From Sulfitobacter sp043557345 (GTDB lineage Bacteria > Pseudomonadota > Alphaproteobacteria > Rhodobacterales > Rhodobacteraceae), in NCBI RefSeq assembly GCF_043557345.1, contig NZ_JBIFFV010000011.1, forward strand, positions 62,001 through 126,000: DNA of 64,000 bases, in the 5' to 3' direction. Positions 16,237-25,066 of this stretch are shown piece by piece (the stretch's first letter is position 1; every line of letters begins with the position of its first letter). The notes under the pieces are model-generated. The model was not told the origin of the DNA. It saw only the letters and a list, made by a program, of their open reading frames with translations, and searched no databases. A program made the position numbers and the translations under genes.

Positions 16237-18601
16237 TGAAGTTCTGGACGAAGCTCTCGATCACCGCACCATGACGCCGGACTGGTATGCCCGCGAAACA
16301 CGCCTCGCGCATATGCTTCCTTACGTCAGCCTGGTCGATGACCGGACCGTGCGGACCAGGGTCAACGAGCTTTTCCAATGCATCCGGCTCGATGGCGTCA
16401 ACAGCTACACGACGGATGACGCCTATCTCGATAAGGTGACCGCGCTCTTTGCCCGGATCATCGCGCAGCTGGGGCCGGAATTCAGCTACTACGTCCACAA
16501 GGTCTCGAAGGCGATCACGCCGGACCTCGAGCCCGTGCGCGAGGACAGTTTTGCTGGAGAAGTTGACCGCCTGTGGCGCGCTAAACTCGAGACCAGCGGG
16601 TTGCGCGATAAGACCCTGACGCTCACCGTCATTCACCGCCCGCCTCCGAAAAGCGTTCTGCCGTTTCTCAACCGCAGCGCCCCGGACCGGCTAAAAGAGG
16701 CAACCGAGAAACGCCTTCGCCGATTGGGCGAGGCCGTGAGTGTATTCGTGTCAGGCTTGAGCGAGCTGAACCCACGCGTGCTAACAGCCAAAAGCGGCGA
16801 GTTGATCGGCTTTCTCGGCGCGCTCAACACCGGCCAGGAACTGCCGCTCTATCCCGCCAATACCTACGGCTTCCTGTCCTTCAACGTCGCCAATACCCGG
16901 GTGACGTTTCAAGGAGATCACTTCGAGCTTTCCGAAGGCGTCGTGGGACACCGCTACGGCAAGAGTTTTACCATCGGGGAATACTCGGAAGGCACCTCCT
17001 GCACCATGTTCGACATGCTGAACCTGCCGGTCGACATGATCGTCACCCATTCCTTCACGCCGATCAATTCGAACCTCATGGCAGGCCGCATCAAGCGGCA
17101 AAAGCGCCAGATGCAGGCCAGCCAGGACGCGGCCCTCTCGCTCATGGAAGCCCTCGATATCGCTGCCGATGATCTGGAGGCCAAGCGGCAGAGCTTCGGC
17201 GAGCACCACATGGTCGTGACGATTTTCTGCGATACGCTGGACGAGTTGCAAAGCTTGAGCGCCGAGATCGTGAACGCCGCCGCCGCCGAAGGTGTGAAAA
17301 TGATCGGCGAGCGGGTCGCGGCAAAAGCGCATTACCTAAGTCAGCATCCCGGCAACCAACCGAAACGCGTGCGCGCCAGTGCGATCACCAATCGCAACTT
17401 CGCGGATTTCGCGGCGTTTCATCGGACCCAGCTTGGTAAGCCTGCTGAGAAAACACCTTGGGGCAAGGTCATCACCTACTTGCCCACGCCCGAACAGAGC
17501 GCTTACCGGTTTTCCTATCACGAGCAGGGATCGCCCGACAAAGAACCGACCAGCGGCCATACCCTGATCATGGGACGGCCCGGGTCCGGCAAGTCGGTGC
17601 TTTCCGCATTCCTCATGACGCAAGCCCGTCGAGCAGGGGCGCGGATCTTCGTCTTCGATTACCGTCTAGGTATGGAGATGGCGGTCCGCGCCAATGGCGG
17701 GCGCTACGCGTCTTTGAAAGCCGGCCAACCCACAGGCCTCAACCCGCTTTGGACCGAAACAGATAGTCGCGGCACCGCCTGGCTCTCGGACTGGCTCGCC
17801 ACCCTGCTCTATCGTGCCGACAAGCCGCTCACGCCTGCACAGACCAACCGCATCCAGGAAGTGGTGCGCCAGAACGCGCAGGCCACGAACCCCGCCTTAC
17901 GGAACTGGCGGGATTTCGCATCGCTCTTTGTCTCCACCGACGATGGCGGCGATCTGCACCAGCGTTTGCTCGAGTGGACCGAAGAGGGCCGCTATGGCTG
18001 GATCTTCGGGCAGACGCTGGAAGACACGTTCTCGCTCGAAGGCGATGTCGTCGGGTTCGACCTCACCGGCATTCTCGACAGCGAGGCCGAGAAAGAACGC
18101 ATGGCGGTCCTCTCCTATCTCTTTCGCCGGGTCGAGCGCGAGATCGAGGATCGCCGCCCCACCATCATCGTCATCGACGAGGCCTGGAAGGCGCTCGACA
18201 ACGCGTATTTCGCCGAGCGGCTGTCGAACTGGCTCGTGACCGCGCGCAAGCAGAACACCGTTGCGGTAATGATGACGCAATACGCCAGCCAGCTCGAGCG
18301 CACCCGAACCGGCAAGACCATCGTCGAAGCGGTGCCCACACAAATCCTGCTTCCGAACATCCGCGCCCATGCCGCCGATTACGCGATGCTGAACCTCTAT
18401 GAGAAGGAACTCGATGTGCTTCTCAACACCGGCAGCGACAGCCGCCTTGCGCTCATCCGCGACGACCAGGGCTCGATCGTCGTCGATGCCGATCTTAGCG
18501 CCCTCGGGCCCAATCTCACCATCCTCGGCGGCATGGAAAAAGGCGAGGCGCTGGTCGGCGCCGATTACCACGACCGCCCGGACTTTTGGAGGCTTTCATG
18601 A
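16226..18601 (+). CDS. virB4: VirB4-like secretion ATPase
   Basis: 791 residues, full length for VirB4. The N-terminal CagE/TrbE region holds YSEGTSCTMFDMLNLPVDM and ITHSFTPINSN-type sequence. Walker A GRPGSGKSVLS lies near residue 450 and Walker B TIIVIDEAWKAL near 647, followed by ARKQNTVAVMMTQYASQL. VirB4 powers pilus assembly and substrate transfer at the inner membrane. The last codons overlap the ATG of a small lipoprotein gene. Confidence 0.95.
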   Translation: MRHSEVLDEALDHRTMTPDWYARETRLAHMLPYVSLVDDRTVRTRVNELFQCIRLDGVNSYTTDDAYLDKVTALFARIIAQLGPEFSYYVHKVSKAITPDLEPVREDSFAGEVDRLWRAKLETSGLRDKTLTLTVIHRPPPKSVLPFLNRSAPDRLKEATEKRLRRLGEAVSVFVSGLSELNPRVLTAKSGELIGFLGALNTGQELPLYPANTYGFLSFNVANTRVTFQGDHFELSEGVVGHRYGKSFTIGEYSEGTSCTMFDMLNLPVDMIVTHSFTPINSNLMAGRIKRQKRQMQASQDAALSLMEALDIAADDLEAKRQSFGEHHMVVTIFCDTLDELQSLSAEIVNAAAAEGVKMIGERVAAKAHYLSQHPGNQPKRVRASAITNRNFADFAAFHRTQLGKPAEKTPWGKVITYLPTPEQSAYRFSYHEQGSPDKEPTSGHTLIMGRPGSGKSVLSAFLMTQARRAGARIFVFDYRLGMEMAVRANGGRYASLKAGQPTGLNPLWTETDSRGTAWLSDWLATLLYRADKPLTPAQTNRIQEVVRQNAQATNPALRNWRDFASLFVSTDDGGDLHQRLLEWTEEGRYGWIFGQTLEDTFSLEGDVVGFDLTGILDSEAEKERMAVLSYLFRRVEREIEDRRPTIIVIDEAWKALDNAYFAERLSNWLVTARKQNTVAVMMTQYASQLERTRTGKTIVEAVPTQILLPNIRAHAADYAMLNLYEKELDVLLNTGSDSRLALIRDDQGSIVVDADLSALGPNLTILGGMEKGEALVGADYHDRPDFWRLS

Positions 18602-18765
18602 TTCGTACTCTGTTTCTTCTCACCGCGCTCGGCGCTTTGGCCTCCTGCGCCCAGTACCAGGAACCGCAGGCGAACTGCTTCACCTTCCTGGCCTCTACGG
18701 CGCCTGTCGCGCCGGATTGCAGCTTCACGCCCCTTGGCGCGCCGGAGCGCGACGTTGAAGTCTAG
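18598..18765 (+). CDS. Small VirB7-like lipoprotein
   Basis: 55 residues from ATG 18598, overlapping the virB4 stop (ATGA). It starts MIRTLFLLTALGALASCAQYQ: a lipoprotein signal with lipobox LASC, so the mature protein would be lipidated at Cys17. Two further Cys (ANCFTF, PDCSFTP) could pair. Size and type match VirB7, which stabilises VirB9 in the outer-membrane core complex, although VirB7 usually lies near virB8. The family is too short and variable to be sure. The 3' end overlaps the next gene. Confidence 0.65.
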   Translation: MIRTLFLLTALGALASCAQYQEPQANCFTFLASTAPVAPDCSFTPLGAPERDVEV

Positions 18766-19909
18766 GCTGCCCCATATACTGGCGCTTTGCCTGCTGCCCG
18801 GCATCGCCCTGTCCCAAGGCGTGCCGACCAATGACAATGGGCTGACCGCGCGCGATATCGTCGAGACCGGCGACCGCGAGGCAGACCTCGCCGTTCAGGC
18901 CGACAAGCTTGCCGTGCGAGAACTCATCGCAGAGATCGAACGCGAACAGCTGGATACCCTGCAGCGCATCCTCGATGCTCAGACAAGCTTCGGCGGTCAA
19001 GGCCTGCCGGCGATGGTCTCAGGGCTGGAGAGCGGCAGCGGCGATCCGGACCGCTCCGTCGAGGCGGTCTATGGCACAGGTGAAATCGATCCAAATCCCG
19101 GCGGCGCGCAGATGTTCGGGGATGCGGCGGAAAACATAGAGCAGCTCATCATCCGCGTCGCTCAGGAAACCAGCGGCTTTGCCGGCGTTGGCCGCGCGGG
19201 CCTCTCTCCGGTTCAATGGCGCGCACTCCTACAGGCGCTCATCTGGCAGGAAAGCCGGTTTACCATCGGCGCGCGCTCGCCCGTCGGGGCCTTCGGCCTC
19301 ACCCAGATCATGCCCAGGACCGCCAGCGATCTCGGCATTAACCCGGAATACTACAACAGCCCCTATCTGCAGGTGCATGGCGGCGCGCGGTATCTGGCGG
19401 CCCAGCTCAACACATTCGATGGCAATGTCATCAACGCCCTCGCGGCCTATAACGCGGGGCCGGGCCGCGTGTTCGAATATGGCGGGGTGCCGCCATTCGC
19501 CGAGACCCAGCACTACGTCCAGGTCATTCCCGAACGCTACAATCTCTATCTGAGCCGCATCGGCGGGATCGAAGCGCTCGGTACGATCGATCCGGCGCTT
19601 CTCGCTAATGCCAACCTCTCGCTCACGGGTCATGGGGCGGCCTTTTATGGCAGCAACTCCCCAGCCGCGATCCGCCAAGCCGCCCTGCGCATTTCCGACA
19701 TCGTCGAGCGGATTTCCACGACGGAAGATGTGCAGGAGAGCATCGCGCTCAACACCTATGCCCGCGCCGAACTCGTGCGCCTCGTCGCGGCCCGCATCCG
19801 GCTACAGGCGGCGCGCACCCGCGTCCTTTCCGCCGAAGAATTGGCACAGGCCCGCGCTCGTATGGCCGAAGGCGCGTTCATGGAATTCACGATCAGGGAG
19901 ATAGACTGA
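18734..19909 (+). CDS. Second lytic transglycosylase of the T4SS operon
   Basis: About 391 residues from TTG 18734, or 384 from TTG 18755. The signal peptide is LPHILALCLLPGIALS. A helical N-terminal region of about 140 residues precedes an SLT domain: QALIWQESRFTIGARSPVGAFGLTQIMP carries the catalytic Glu, and ALAAYNAGPGRVFEYGGVPPFAETQ completes the fold. A C-terminal helical tail of about 130 residues follows. It is longer than the VirB1-like protein at 14818, so the operon holds two muramidases. The N- and C-terminal extensions may fix it in the channel. Confidence 0.82.
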   Translation: MARRSATLKSRLPHILALCLLPGIALSQGVPTNDNGLTARDIVETGDREADLAVQADKLAVRELIAEIEREQLDTLQRILDAQTSFGGQGLPAMVSGLESGSGDPDRSVEAVYGTGEIDPNPGGAQMFGDAAENIEQLIIRVAQETSGFAGVGRAGLSPVQWRALLQALIWQESRFTIGARSPVGAFGLTQIMPRTASDLGINPEYYNSPYLQVHGGARYLAAQLNTFDGNVINALAAYNAGPGRVFEYGGVPPFAETQHYVQVIPERYNLYLSRIGGIEALGTIDPALLANANLSLTGHGAAFYGSNSPAAIRQAALRISDIVERISTTEDVQESIALNTYARAELVRLVAARIRLQAARTRVLSAEELAQARARMAEGAFMEFTIREID

Positions 19910-20718
19910 TGAGAGATTTACTCGTGAGGACGGCCTTGGCCACGACACTTGGGTTTGGCCTGCATTTTGGCACCCTCTCCCCTGCCCTGGCGCAAGGCGT
20001 GCCCGTCGTCGATACCCAGAACATCGCACAAAACATCCAGCAGCTCCGGCAGATGATCGAAGACGAGATCCTGCAAAACGAGCAGCTGACGCAGCTCCGT
20101 GAACAGCTTGCGACACTCACGGATCAACTCGCGGAGCTGCAAAGAACCTATGAAGCCCTGACCCGCCTTGCCGAACTTCCCGAGATCATCCGCACGGAAA
20201 TGGAAGACGAGCTGAACGGCCTGCTCGACCAGGAATTCGGCGATATCATCGCCACGATTGAGGCGATCAAGACCGGAGACTTCTCTGGCCTGTCGGGCTC
20301 CGGCGCGGGCGAGATCGAAACACAGATGGACCGGGTGCTGGCCGATCTCGGCTTTGATGACGATACCCTCACGGAAATGGCCACCAGCGGAAATCCCGGG
20401 GCCAACCGCGTGGCGACGCAGGCCACAACCGGCGCACTCGTTTCGGCCGCGGCCCAGAACAGCTACGAGGACGCGGGCCAATCGCTGGAACGGGTCGATC
20501 GACTGGTCGGGCTGATCGACGACATGGACGAACTGAAGGAAAGCATCGATCTCAACACGCGCGTCACGGCGGAACTGGCGATCGCGCTCGTCGCCATGTG
20601 GCAGCTCGAAGCGGTGCAAACCGTGGGCGACGGCACGGGCGGCGTGATCGATGCCGCCACCATCGCTGAGGAGCAGCGCTTCATGGATTTCACCTTGCCG
20701 GACCTTCGGGCCGAGTAA
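19909..20718 (+). CDS. virB5: VirB5/TrbJ-like pilus-associated protein
   Basis: 269 residues. The signal peptide is LVRTALATTLGFGLHFGTLSPALA, and the mature protein is mostly alpha-helical with coiled coil (QQLRQMIEDEILQNEQLTQLREQL...AELQRTYEALTRLAE). VirB5-type proteins sit at the pilus tip and help contact the recipient. It overlaps the end of the transglycosylase gene by one base and is followed by virB8 without a virB6 between them. Confidence 0.75.
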   Translation: MRDLLVRTALATTLGFGLHFGTLSPALAQGVPVVDTQNIAQNIQQLRQMIEDEILQNEQLTQLREQLATLTDQLAELQRTYEALTRLAELPEIIRTEMEDELNGLLDQEFGDIIATIEAIKTGDFSGLSGSGAGEIETQMDRVLADLGFDDDTLTEMATSGNPGANRVATQATTGALVSAAAQNSYEDAGQSLERVDRLVGLIDDMDELKESIDLNTRVTAELAIALVAMWQLEAVQTVGDGTGGVIDAATIAEEQRFMDFTLPDLRAE

Positions 20719-20732
20719 TCGTGGGGGCATGA

Positions 20733-21389
20733 ATGGTGGCGAGTGAACAAGAAATCATCGAGGAAGAACTGGTCTACGGTGCCTTGCGCCGCGAACGGCT
20801 CTGGCAACGCCTTGGCCTGACGGGCCTGGTCTTCGGTGTCATCGGCTGCCTGAGCGCCGCGGCTGTCGCAATCCTCGATGTCGACCCCCCGCCCGTTGTT
20901 GTCCCCTATGATCCCGCCACCGGCTTTGCACTCCCCGAAGCCTCGGTGGGCGCCTCCTCGGTGACCGCCAACCAAGCGATCATCGAGGCGGAAGTCTTTC
21001 GCTATGTGACCGATCGGGAGGTCTATAACCAGCTCGACAACGATCTGCGCATCCGCAGCGTGCTGCGCCGCTCGGACGGGGCCGCCGAGAGCGGGCTGCG
21101 CCAAATCTGGAACAGCGCCAATGAGAATTACCCGCCGACGGTCTATGGCCCCAATGCCCGGCTCGACGTGGAAATCCTCAGCATCAACCGGATCGGAACC
21201 AACCGCGCCACGGTCCGCCTGCGCAAGCGCCTGACGTCTATCAATGGCGTTCAGACAGGCCTCTTCACTGCCACGCTTCTCTTCGAGTTCCGCCCCGAGA
21301 CCCGCCGCTCCATCGATGAGGTCTGGACCAACCCTTTCGGCTTCACGGTCCTCGAATATTCCATCCGCTCCGACAGATTGGAGAACTAG
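20733..21389 (+). CDS. virB8: VirB8-like inner-membrane core protein
   Basis: 218 residues: a cytoplasmic N-terminus (IIEEELVYGALRRERLWQRLG), one membrane helix (LTGLVFGVIGCLSAAAVAIL) and the periplasmic NTF2-like VirB8 domain, including VPYDPATGFA and RLRKRLTSINGVQTGLFTATLLFEF. VirB8 links the inner-membrane and outer-membrane parts of the channel. The ATG at 20733 follows a GGGGGCATGA context. VirB9 starts one base after the stop. Confidence 0.88.
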   Translation: MVASEQEIIEEELVYGALRRERLWQRLGLTGLVFGVIGCLSAAAVAILDVDPPPVVVPYDPATGFALPEASVGASSVTANQAIIEAEVFRYVTDREVYNQLDNDLRIRSVLRRSDGAAESGLRQIWNSANENYPPTVYGPNARLDVEILSINRIGTNRATVRLRKRLTSINGVQTGLFTATLLFEFRPETRRSIDEVWTNPFGFTVLEYSIRSDRLEN

Positions 21390-21390
21390 T

Positions 21391-22086
21391 TTGATCAGTA
21401 AGTTCTTTGTTGCTGGCCTATTTTCCCTGCTGCCAGTCCTTGCCTTCGCGGAAGCCATTCCGCGCGGTGGCCCCAATGACAGCCGCGTGCGGCTGGCCAC
21501 CTACCAGGAGGGCCAGGTCTACCGCCTCAATGTCTCGCTGACCCATGTGACCACCATCGAGTTCGGCGAGGGCGAAAGCATCCGCTCGATCATCGCAGGC
21601 GACACGGAGGGCTTCGAGATCGACGGTGTACCCGGTGGCCAAGCCTTCGCCATCAAGCCCGTCGCGCGCGGTGTCCATACCAACGTGACCGTCTATACCA
21701 ACCGCCGCAGCTATTACTTCAACGTCCAGGAGACCCGCAGCCCCACCTTCTACGTGGTCCAGTTCCGCTATCCCGAAGACAATGTACGGGCCACGCGTGC
21801 CATCGCAGCGCAAGCGCCGAACTACAATTACGGTGCCAGCGCGCGCACCGAGTTCACCCCGACTCGCGTCTGGGATGATGGGACGTTTACGTACTTCGAA
21901 TTCCCACGGAATGCGCCGGTGCCTGCGATCTTCCGCTACGCCAATGGCCGTGAGCGGACGGTCAACACGCAAGCCACCGAGGACGGCGTGATCCGGGTTT
22001 CAGGCGTGAACCGACAATGGGTGCTGCGGATCGGGGAGGAGGTGGTCTGCATCGAGGCCACACCACCTGCGGGGGTAGGCTCATGA
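21391..22086 (+). CDS. virB9: VirB9-like outer-membrane core protein
   Basis: 231 residues from TTG 21391, just after the virB8 stop; the signal peptide is FVAGLFSLLPVLAFAEA. The VirB9/CagX fold shows in RVRLATYQEGQVYRLNV, GVHTNVTVYTNRRSYYFNV and WDDGTFTYFEFPRNAPVPAIF. With VirB7 and VirB10 it forms the outer-membrane ring. Its end overlaps virB10 by four bases. Confidence 0.9.
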   Translation: MISKFFVAGLFSLLPVLAFAEAIPRGGPNDSRVRLATYQEGQVYRLNVSLTHVTTIEFGEGESIRSIIAGDTEGFEIDGVPGGQAFAIKPVARGVHTNVTVYTNRRSYYFNVQETRSPTFYVVQFRYPEDNVRATRAIAAQAPNYNYGASARTEFTPTRVWDDGTFTYFEFPRNAPVPAIFRYANGRERTVNTQATEDGVIRVSGVNRQWVLRIGEEVVCIEATPPAGVGS

Positions 22087-23462
22087 GCGATACTGGAAAC
22101 GCAGACCTCGAGAAACGCCTCGCTGCTCTAGAACAAGGTAAGGGCGCTGGTTCGCCCCCTGCCCCACGGCGCTCACCGCTGCTCGCTTTGGTCGTCGTCC
22201 TCGTGATCGGCGCGGGCGGCGCGTTGCTCTATCTCATGTCCCAACCCGAGGAAGAGGAAGCCCTTCCCACGGCCACGCCGGACGTGTTCCAGAACGAAGG
22301 CGACGGGTTCGGCGCCATCGAGACCTTGCCCCCGCCCGAGCCCGAGGTTGTGTTCGTCGCACCCGATCCGGAGGAACCGAACGCCGAGCTTTTGGCGCAA
22401 CTCGCCGCCCTTCAGGCTCAGATTGAGGAATTGCGCAACGCCCCCGAACCGGTCGTCGAGGAAGACACGGCTGCCGCCGAAGCCATCGATGCGCTGACCG
22501 CTCAGATCGCAGCGCTGCAAGCCGCCTCGGAAGCCGCACAGCAACGATTCCAGGACGAACTGACGGCGCGGGATCGCAGCCTTGAGCAACTCCGCATGGA
22601 TCTGGAACTGGCCCAACTCGAGGCGAGCCGCCCGCTTCCGGCACCCGTCGGTCCTACCGAGGACGAATTGCGCGCGCGGGAGGAAGAACGGCTCCGCCGC
22701 GAGGAAGAAGCACGACGGCTCGCGGAACTTGAACGCCGCGCGGCCGAGGAGCGCGCGTTTCAGGAGCGCCGCATCACCTCGCCCACCATCGCCTTTGGCG
22801 GCACGTCCGGTGCGAATGAGACGGCGCTGACCGAGCGCACCTTTGGCGAAGTGACGGATTTCGTGCTGAACGGCGCGCTGCCCACTTCGGTGACACAGGC
22901 AGAAGTCATCGCCAATCCCTCCAACACGATCATCCAGGGCACCATGATCCAGGCCGTCATGGAAACCGCGCTCGACAGCTCTCTGCCCGGCCAGACCCGG
23001 GCCGTTGTTTCCGAAGACGTGTTCAGTTTCGACGGTTCTCGGCTCTTGATCCCGCGTGGGTCCCGCCTCATCGGGCGCTATCGTTCGGGCGTTGATATCG
23101 CGCAGCGCCGGGTCACGATCGCTTGGGACCGGATCATTCTGCCCGACAACCAGACCATCCAGATCAGTTCTTTTGGGGGCGATGAATTGGGTCGCTCCGG
23201 CGTCACCGGCTTTGTCGACACGCGCTTTGACGAGCGCTTCGGCTCGGCCGCGCTGATTTCACTGATCTCCGCCGCGCCTAGTGCAGCCGCTGCAAATGTG
23301 CAGGACGCAACCGCCGCGGATGTGCTCGAAGACGTGGGCGATGATCTTGCCGATGCCACGGACAGTGTGATTGGCGATTACCTCTCGATCGGCCCGGTCA
23401 TCTATGTCGACCAGGGCGCCCGCGTCACGGTCATGGTCGACCGCGATCTGGAGATATTCTGA
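22083..23462 (+). CDS. virB10: VirB10-like core complex protein
   Basis: 459 residues from ATG 22083. A short cytoplasmic tail, one membrane helix (SPLLALVVVLVIGAGGALLYLM), a Pro- and acid-rich periplasmic stretch and a long coiled coil (about residues 100-240) lead into the TrbI/VirB10 domain: RAVVSEDVFSFDGSRLLIPRGSRLIGRY, ISSFGGDELGRSGVTGFVDTRF and the C-terminal VIYVDQGARVTVMVDRDLEIF. It spans the envelope and senses ATP energy from the base. Confidence 0.93.
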   Translation: MSDTGNADLEKRLAALEQGKGAGSPPAPRRSPLLALVVVLVIGAGGALLYLMSQPEEEEALPTATPDVFQNEGDGFGAIETLPPPEPEVVFVAPDPEEPNAELLAQLAALQAQIEELRNAPEPVVEEDTAAAEAIDALTAQIAALQAASEAAQQRFQDELTARDRSLEQLRMDLELAQLEASRPLPAPVGPTEDELRAREEERLRREEEARRLAELERRAAEERAFQERRITSPTIAFGGTSGANETALTERTFGEVTDFVLNGALPTSVTQAEVIANPSNTIIQGTMIQAVMETALDSSLPGQTRAVVSEDVFSFDGSRLLIPRGSRLIGRYRSGVDIAQRRVTIAWDRIILPDNQTIQISSFGGDELGRSGVTGFVDTRFDERFGSAALISLISAAPSAAAANVQDATAADVLEDVGDDLADATDSVIGDYLSIGPVIYVDQGARVTVMVDRDLEIF

Positions 23463-23466
23463 ACCC

Positions 23467-24453
23467 ATGTCGCTGAGCTATCTTCAAACCTCGCTCGACC
23501 GGATCGACGCCGCCGCCCGCGACGATGTCATCGAGATTTGCATCAACCCAGACGGAACCTGCTGGGGCGAGTTCCAGGGCGATCACTTCATGAGAAAGCT
23601 GGACCAGAAGCTGACAGCAACCGAAGTGAAGGACCTCGGCAACCAGATCGCGTCCTCTGCCAACACCACGATGAGCAAGGACCGCCCCATCGTCTCGGTC
23701 TCGATCACTTACAAGGGCCGTCCGATCCGCGCACAGGTCATCACCCCGCCCGCCGTGTTAACGGCGATGTCGATCAGTCTTCGGTTCTTTTCCAGCTTGC
23801 CGCTCGACGGGATCGCACTCGACTTTCTCTATGGCAAAGAACGCAAGCTCGAAGAACTCCGCCTCGAGAAAACCCAGGAACTGCGTGAAGTGGTGGCCGC
23901 GGGCGTGATCGGCGATGCGCTGGCCTTTTGCGTCGACAACAAGCTTAACATGATCGTTTCTGGCGGCACCTCCACCGGCAAGACCGTGGCTGCGCGCAAG
24001 ATCCTCTCGCACGTGCCATCCGAGGAACGCATCGTCACCATCGAGGAAGCCGCCGAGCTTTTACCGACCCAGCCAAATGCCGTGACCCTCATCGCCAATC
24101 GCGATGCGGAGTTCCAGACCGCCGATGTGCTGCTCACCGCAACGTTGCGCATGCGCCCCGACCGGATCATCCTGGGCGAGGTGCGAGGCAAGGAGGCCAT
24201 GACCTTCCTCGAGGCGATCAACACCGGCCATGGTGGGTCCATGACCACCCTTCACGCAGAAACCCCGCAACTGGCCGTGCAGCGGCTGGCGATCGCAGCC
24301 CTCAAGACCGAGATCCCGATGACCTATGCCGACATGGTCCAGTACATCGAGAATTCCATCGACGTGATCATCCAGGCCGGTCGCCATGATGGCAAACGCG
24401 GGATCACCGAATTCTACCTCCCCGGCAACAATGAGATCGGAGCTTCCCAATGA
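23467..24453 (+). CDS. virB11: VirB11-like secretion ATPase
   Basis: 328 residues from ATG 23467. Walker A is SGGTSTGKTVA (near residue 165), the Asp box is RIVTIEEAAELL, Walker B is RMRPDRIILGEVRGKEA and the His box is GHGGSMTTLHAE. Full length for VirB11, a hexameric traffic ATPase at the cytoplasmic face. The following small gene overlaps it by four bases. Confidence 0.94.
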   Translation: MSLSYLQTSLDRIDAAARDDVIEICINPDGTCWGEFQGDHFMRKLDQKLTATEVKDLGNQIASSANTTMSKDRPIVSVSITYKGRPIRAQVITPPAVLTAMSISLRFFSSLPLDGIALDFLYGKERKLEELRLEKTQELREVVAAGVIGDALAFCVDNKLNMIVSGGTSTGKTVAARKILSHVPSEERIVTIEEAAELLPTQPNAVTLIANRDAEFQTADVLLTATLRMRPDRIILGEVRGKEAMTFLEAINTGHGGSMTTLHAETPQLAVQRLAIAALKTEIPMTYADMVQYIENSIDVIIQAGRHDGKRGITEFYLPGNNEIGASQ

Positions 24454-24644
24454 AAACCTTTGAATACGATATCCTGTCCTTTCCCATGACCCGCAAAACC
24501 AGTCTTGCCGACATGCAGGCCAGCCTAAATGTGAAGGGGGCCGAAGGCTGGGAGGTCGTGTCGATCAGCTCCTCGGAATTCGCCAATGTGGGACACACTG
24601 TCTTCCTGAAGCGCGAGACCACACCCGCCAGAGCCACGGCATGA
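24450..24644 (+). CDS. DUF4177-like small protein
   Basis: 64 residues starting MKTFEYDILSFPM, with EGWEVVSISSSEF and TVFLKRE. The pattern of an N-terminal beta strand, Gly-Trp-Glu-hydrophobic-Val and a C-terminal 'FLKR' strand is that of DUF4177-type proteins. It is soluble with no signal. It overlaps virB11 upstream and the next gene downstream, so it belongs to the operon. Role in secretion unknown. Confidence 0.7.
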   Translation: MKTFEYDILSFPMTRKTSLADMQASLNVKGAEGWEVVSISSSEFANVGHTVFLKRETTPARATA

Positions 24645-25054
24645 GGCAGGCGGGCTGTACCCTCGTACTGGCTGCGCTGGTCCTGGGCCTGACGTCGGCA
24701 CCCGGCTTCGCTGAGCGCAATCTCGTGCCGACCCTCGAGCGCAGTTTCGACGTCTGTCCAGAACGGCCCGCTGAACCCGTGTGGATGCAGGAGATCCCCC
24801 TGCGCCAAGCCTATCAGCGCGTGCTGGTTCAAGACATCTACCGAGCCCAAAATCTTGAACGCATCGTAGAGACTGGCAGCTGCGCTTGCGAGATCCGGTT
24901 CCCGTCCTGGGACGATGCCGAGGGGGCGTTTCGTGAGCGCCACGCCAGTGACGAACGCTGGGAAATGCTGCAGGCCTCGGACGCCTACAACCGCCGCGCC
25001 AGCGCCGTCCGCCCTGCCGCCAAAGCCATCTGCGAAGCCGCGGGCAATTGGTAA
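24641..25054 (+). CDS. Exported small protein of the T4SS operon
   Basis: 137 residues. The signal peptide is AGCTLVLAALVLGLTSAPGFA, and the mature protein has four Cys: one in FDVCPERPAEPVW, two in GSCACEIRFPSWDDAE and one in AKAICEAAG. A helical middle follows QAYQRVLVQDIYRAQNLERI. It could be a periplasmic, disulfide-bonded accessory of the channel. No known family is recognised. It overlaps the previous gene by four bases and virB6 starts 12 bases after it. Confidence 0.7.
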   Translation: MRQAGCTLVLAALVLGLTSAPGFAERNLVPTLERSFDVCPERPAEPVWMQEIPLRQAYQRVLVQDIYRAQNLERIVETGSCACEIRFPSWDDAEGAFRERHASDERWEMLQASDAYNRRASAVRPAAKAICEAAGNW

Positions 25055-25066
25055 GGCAGCCCCGTC

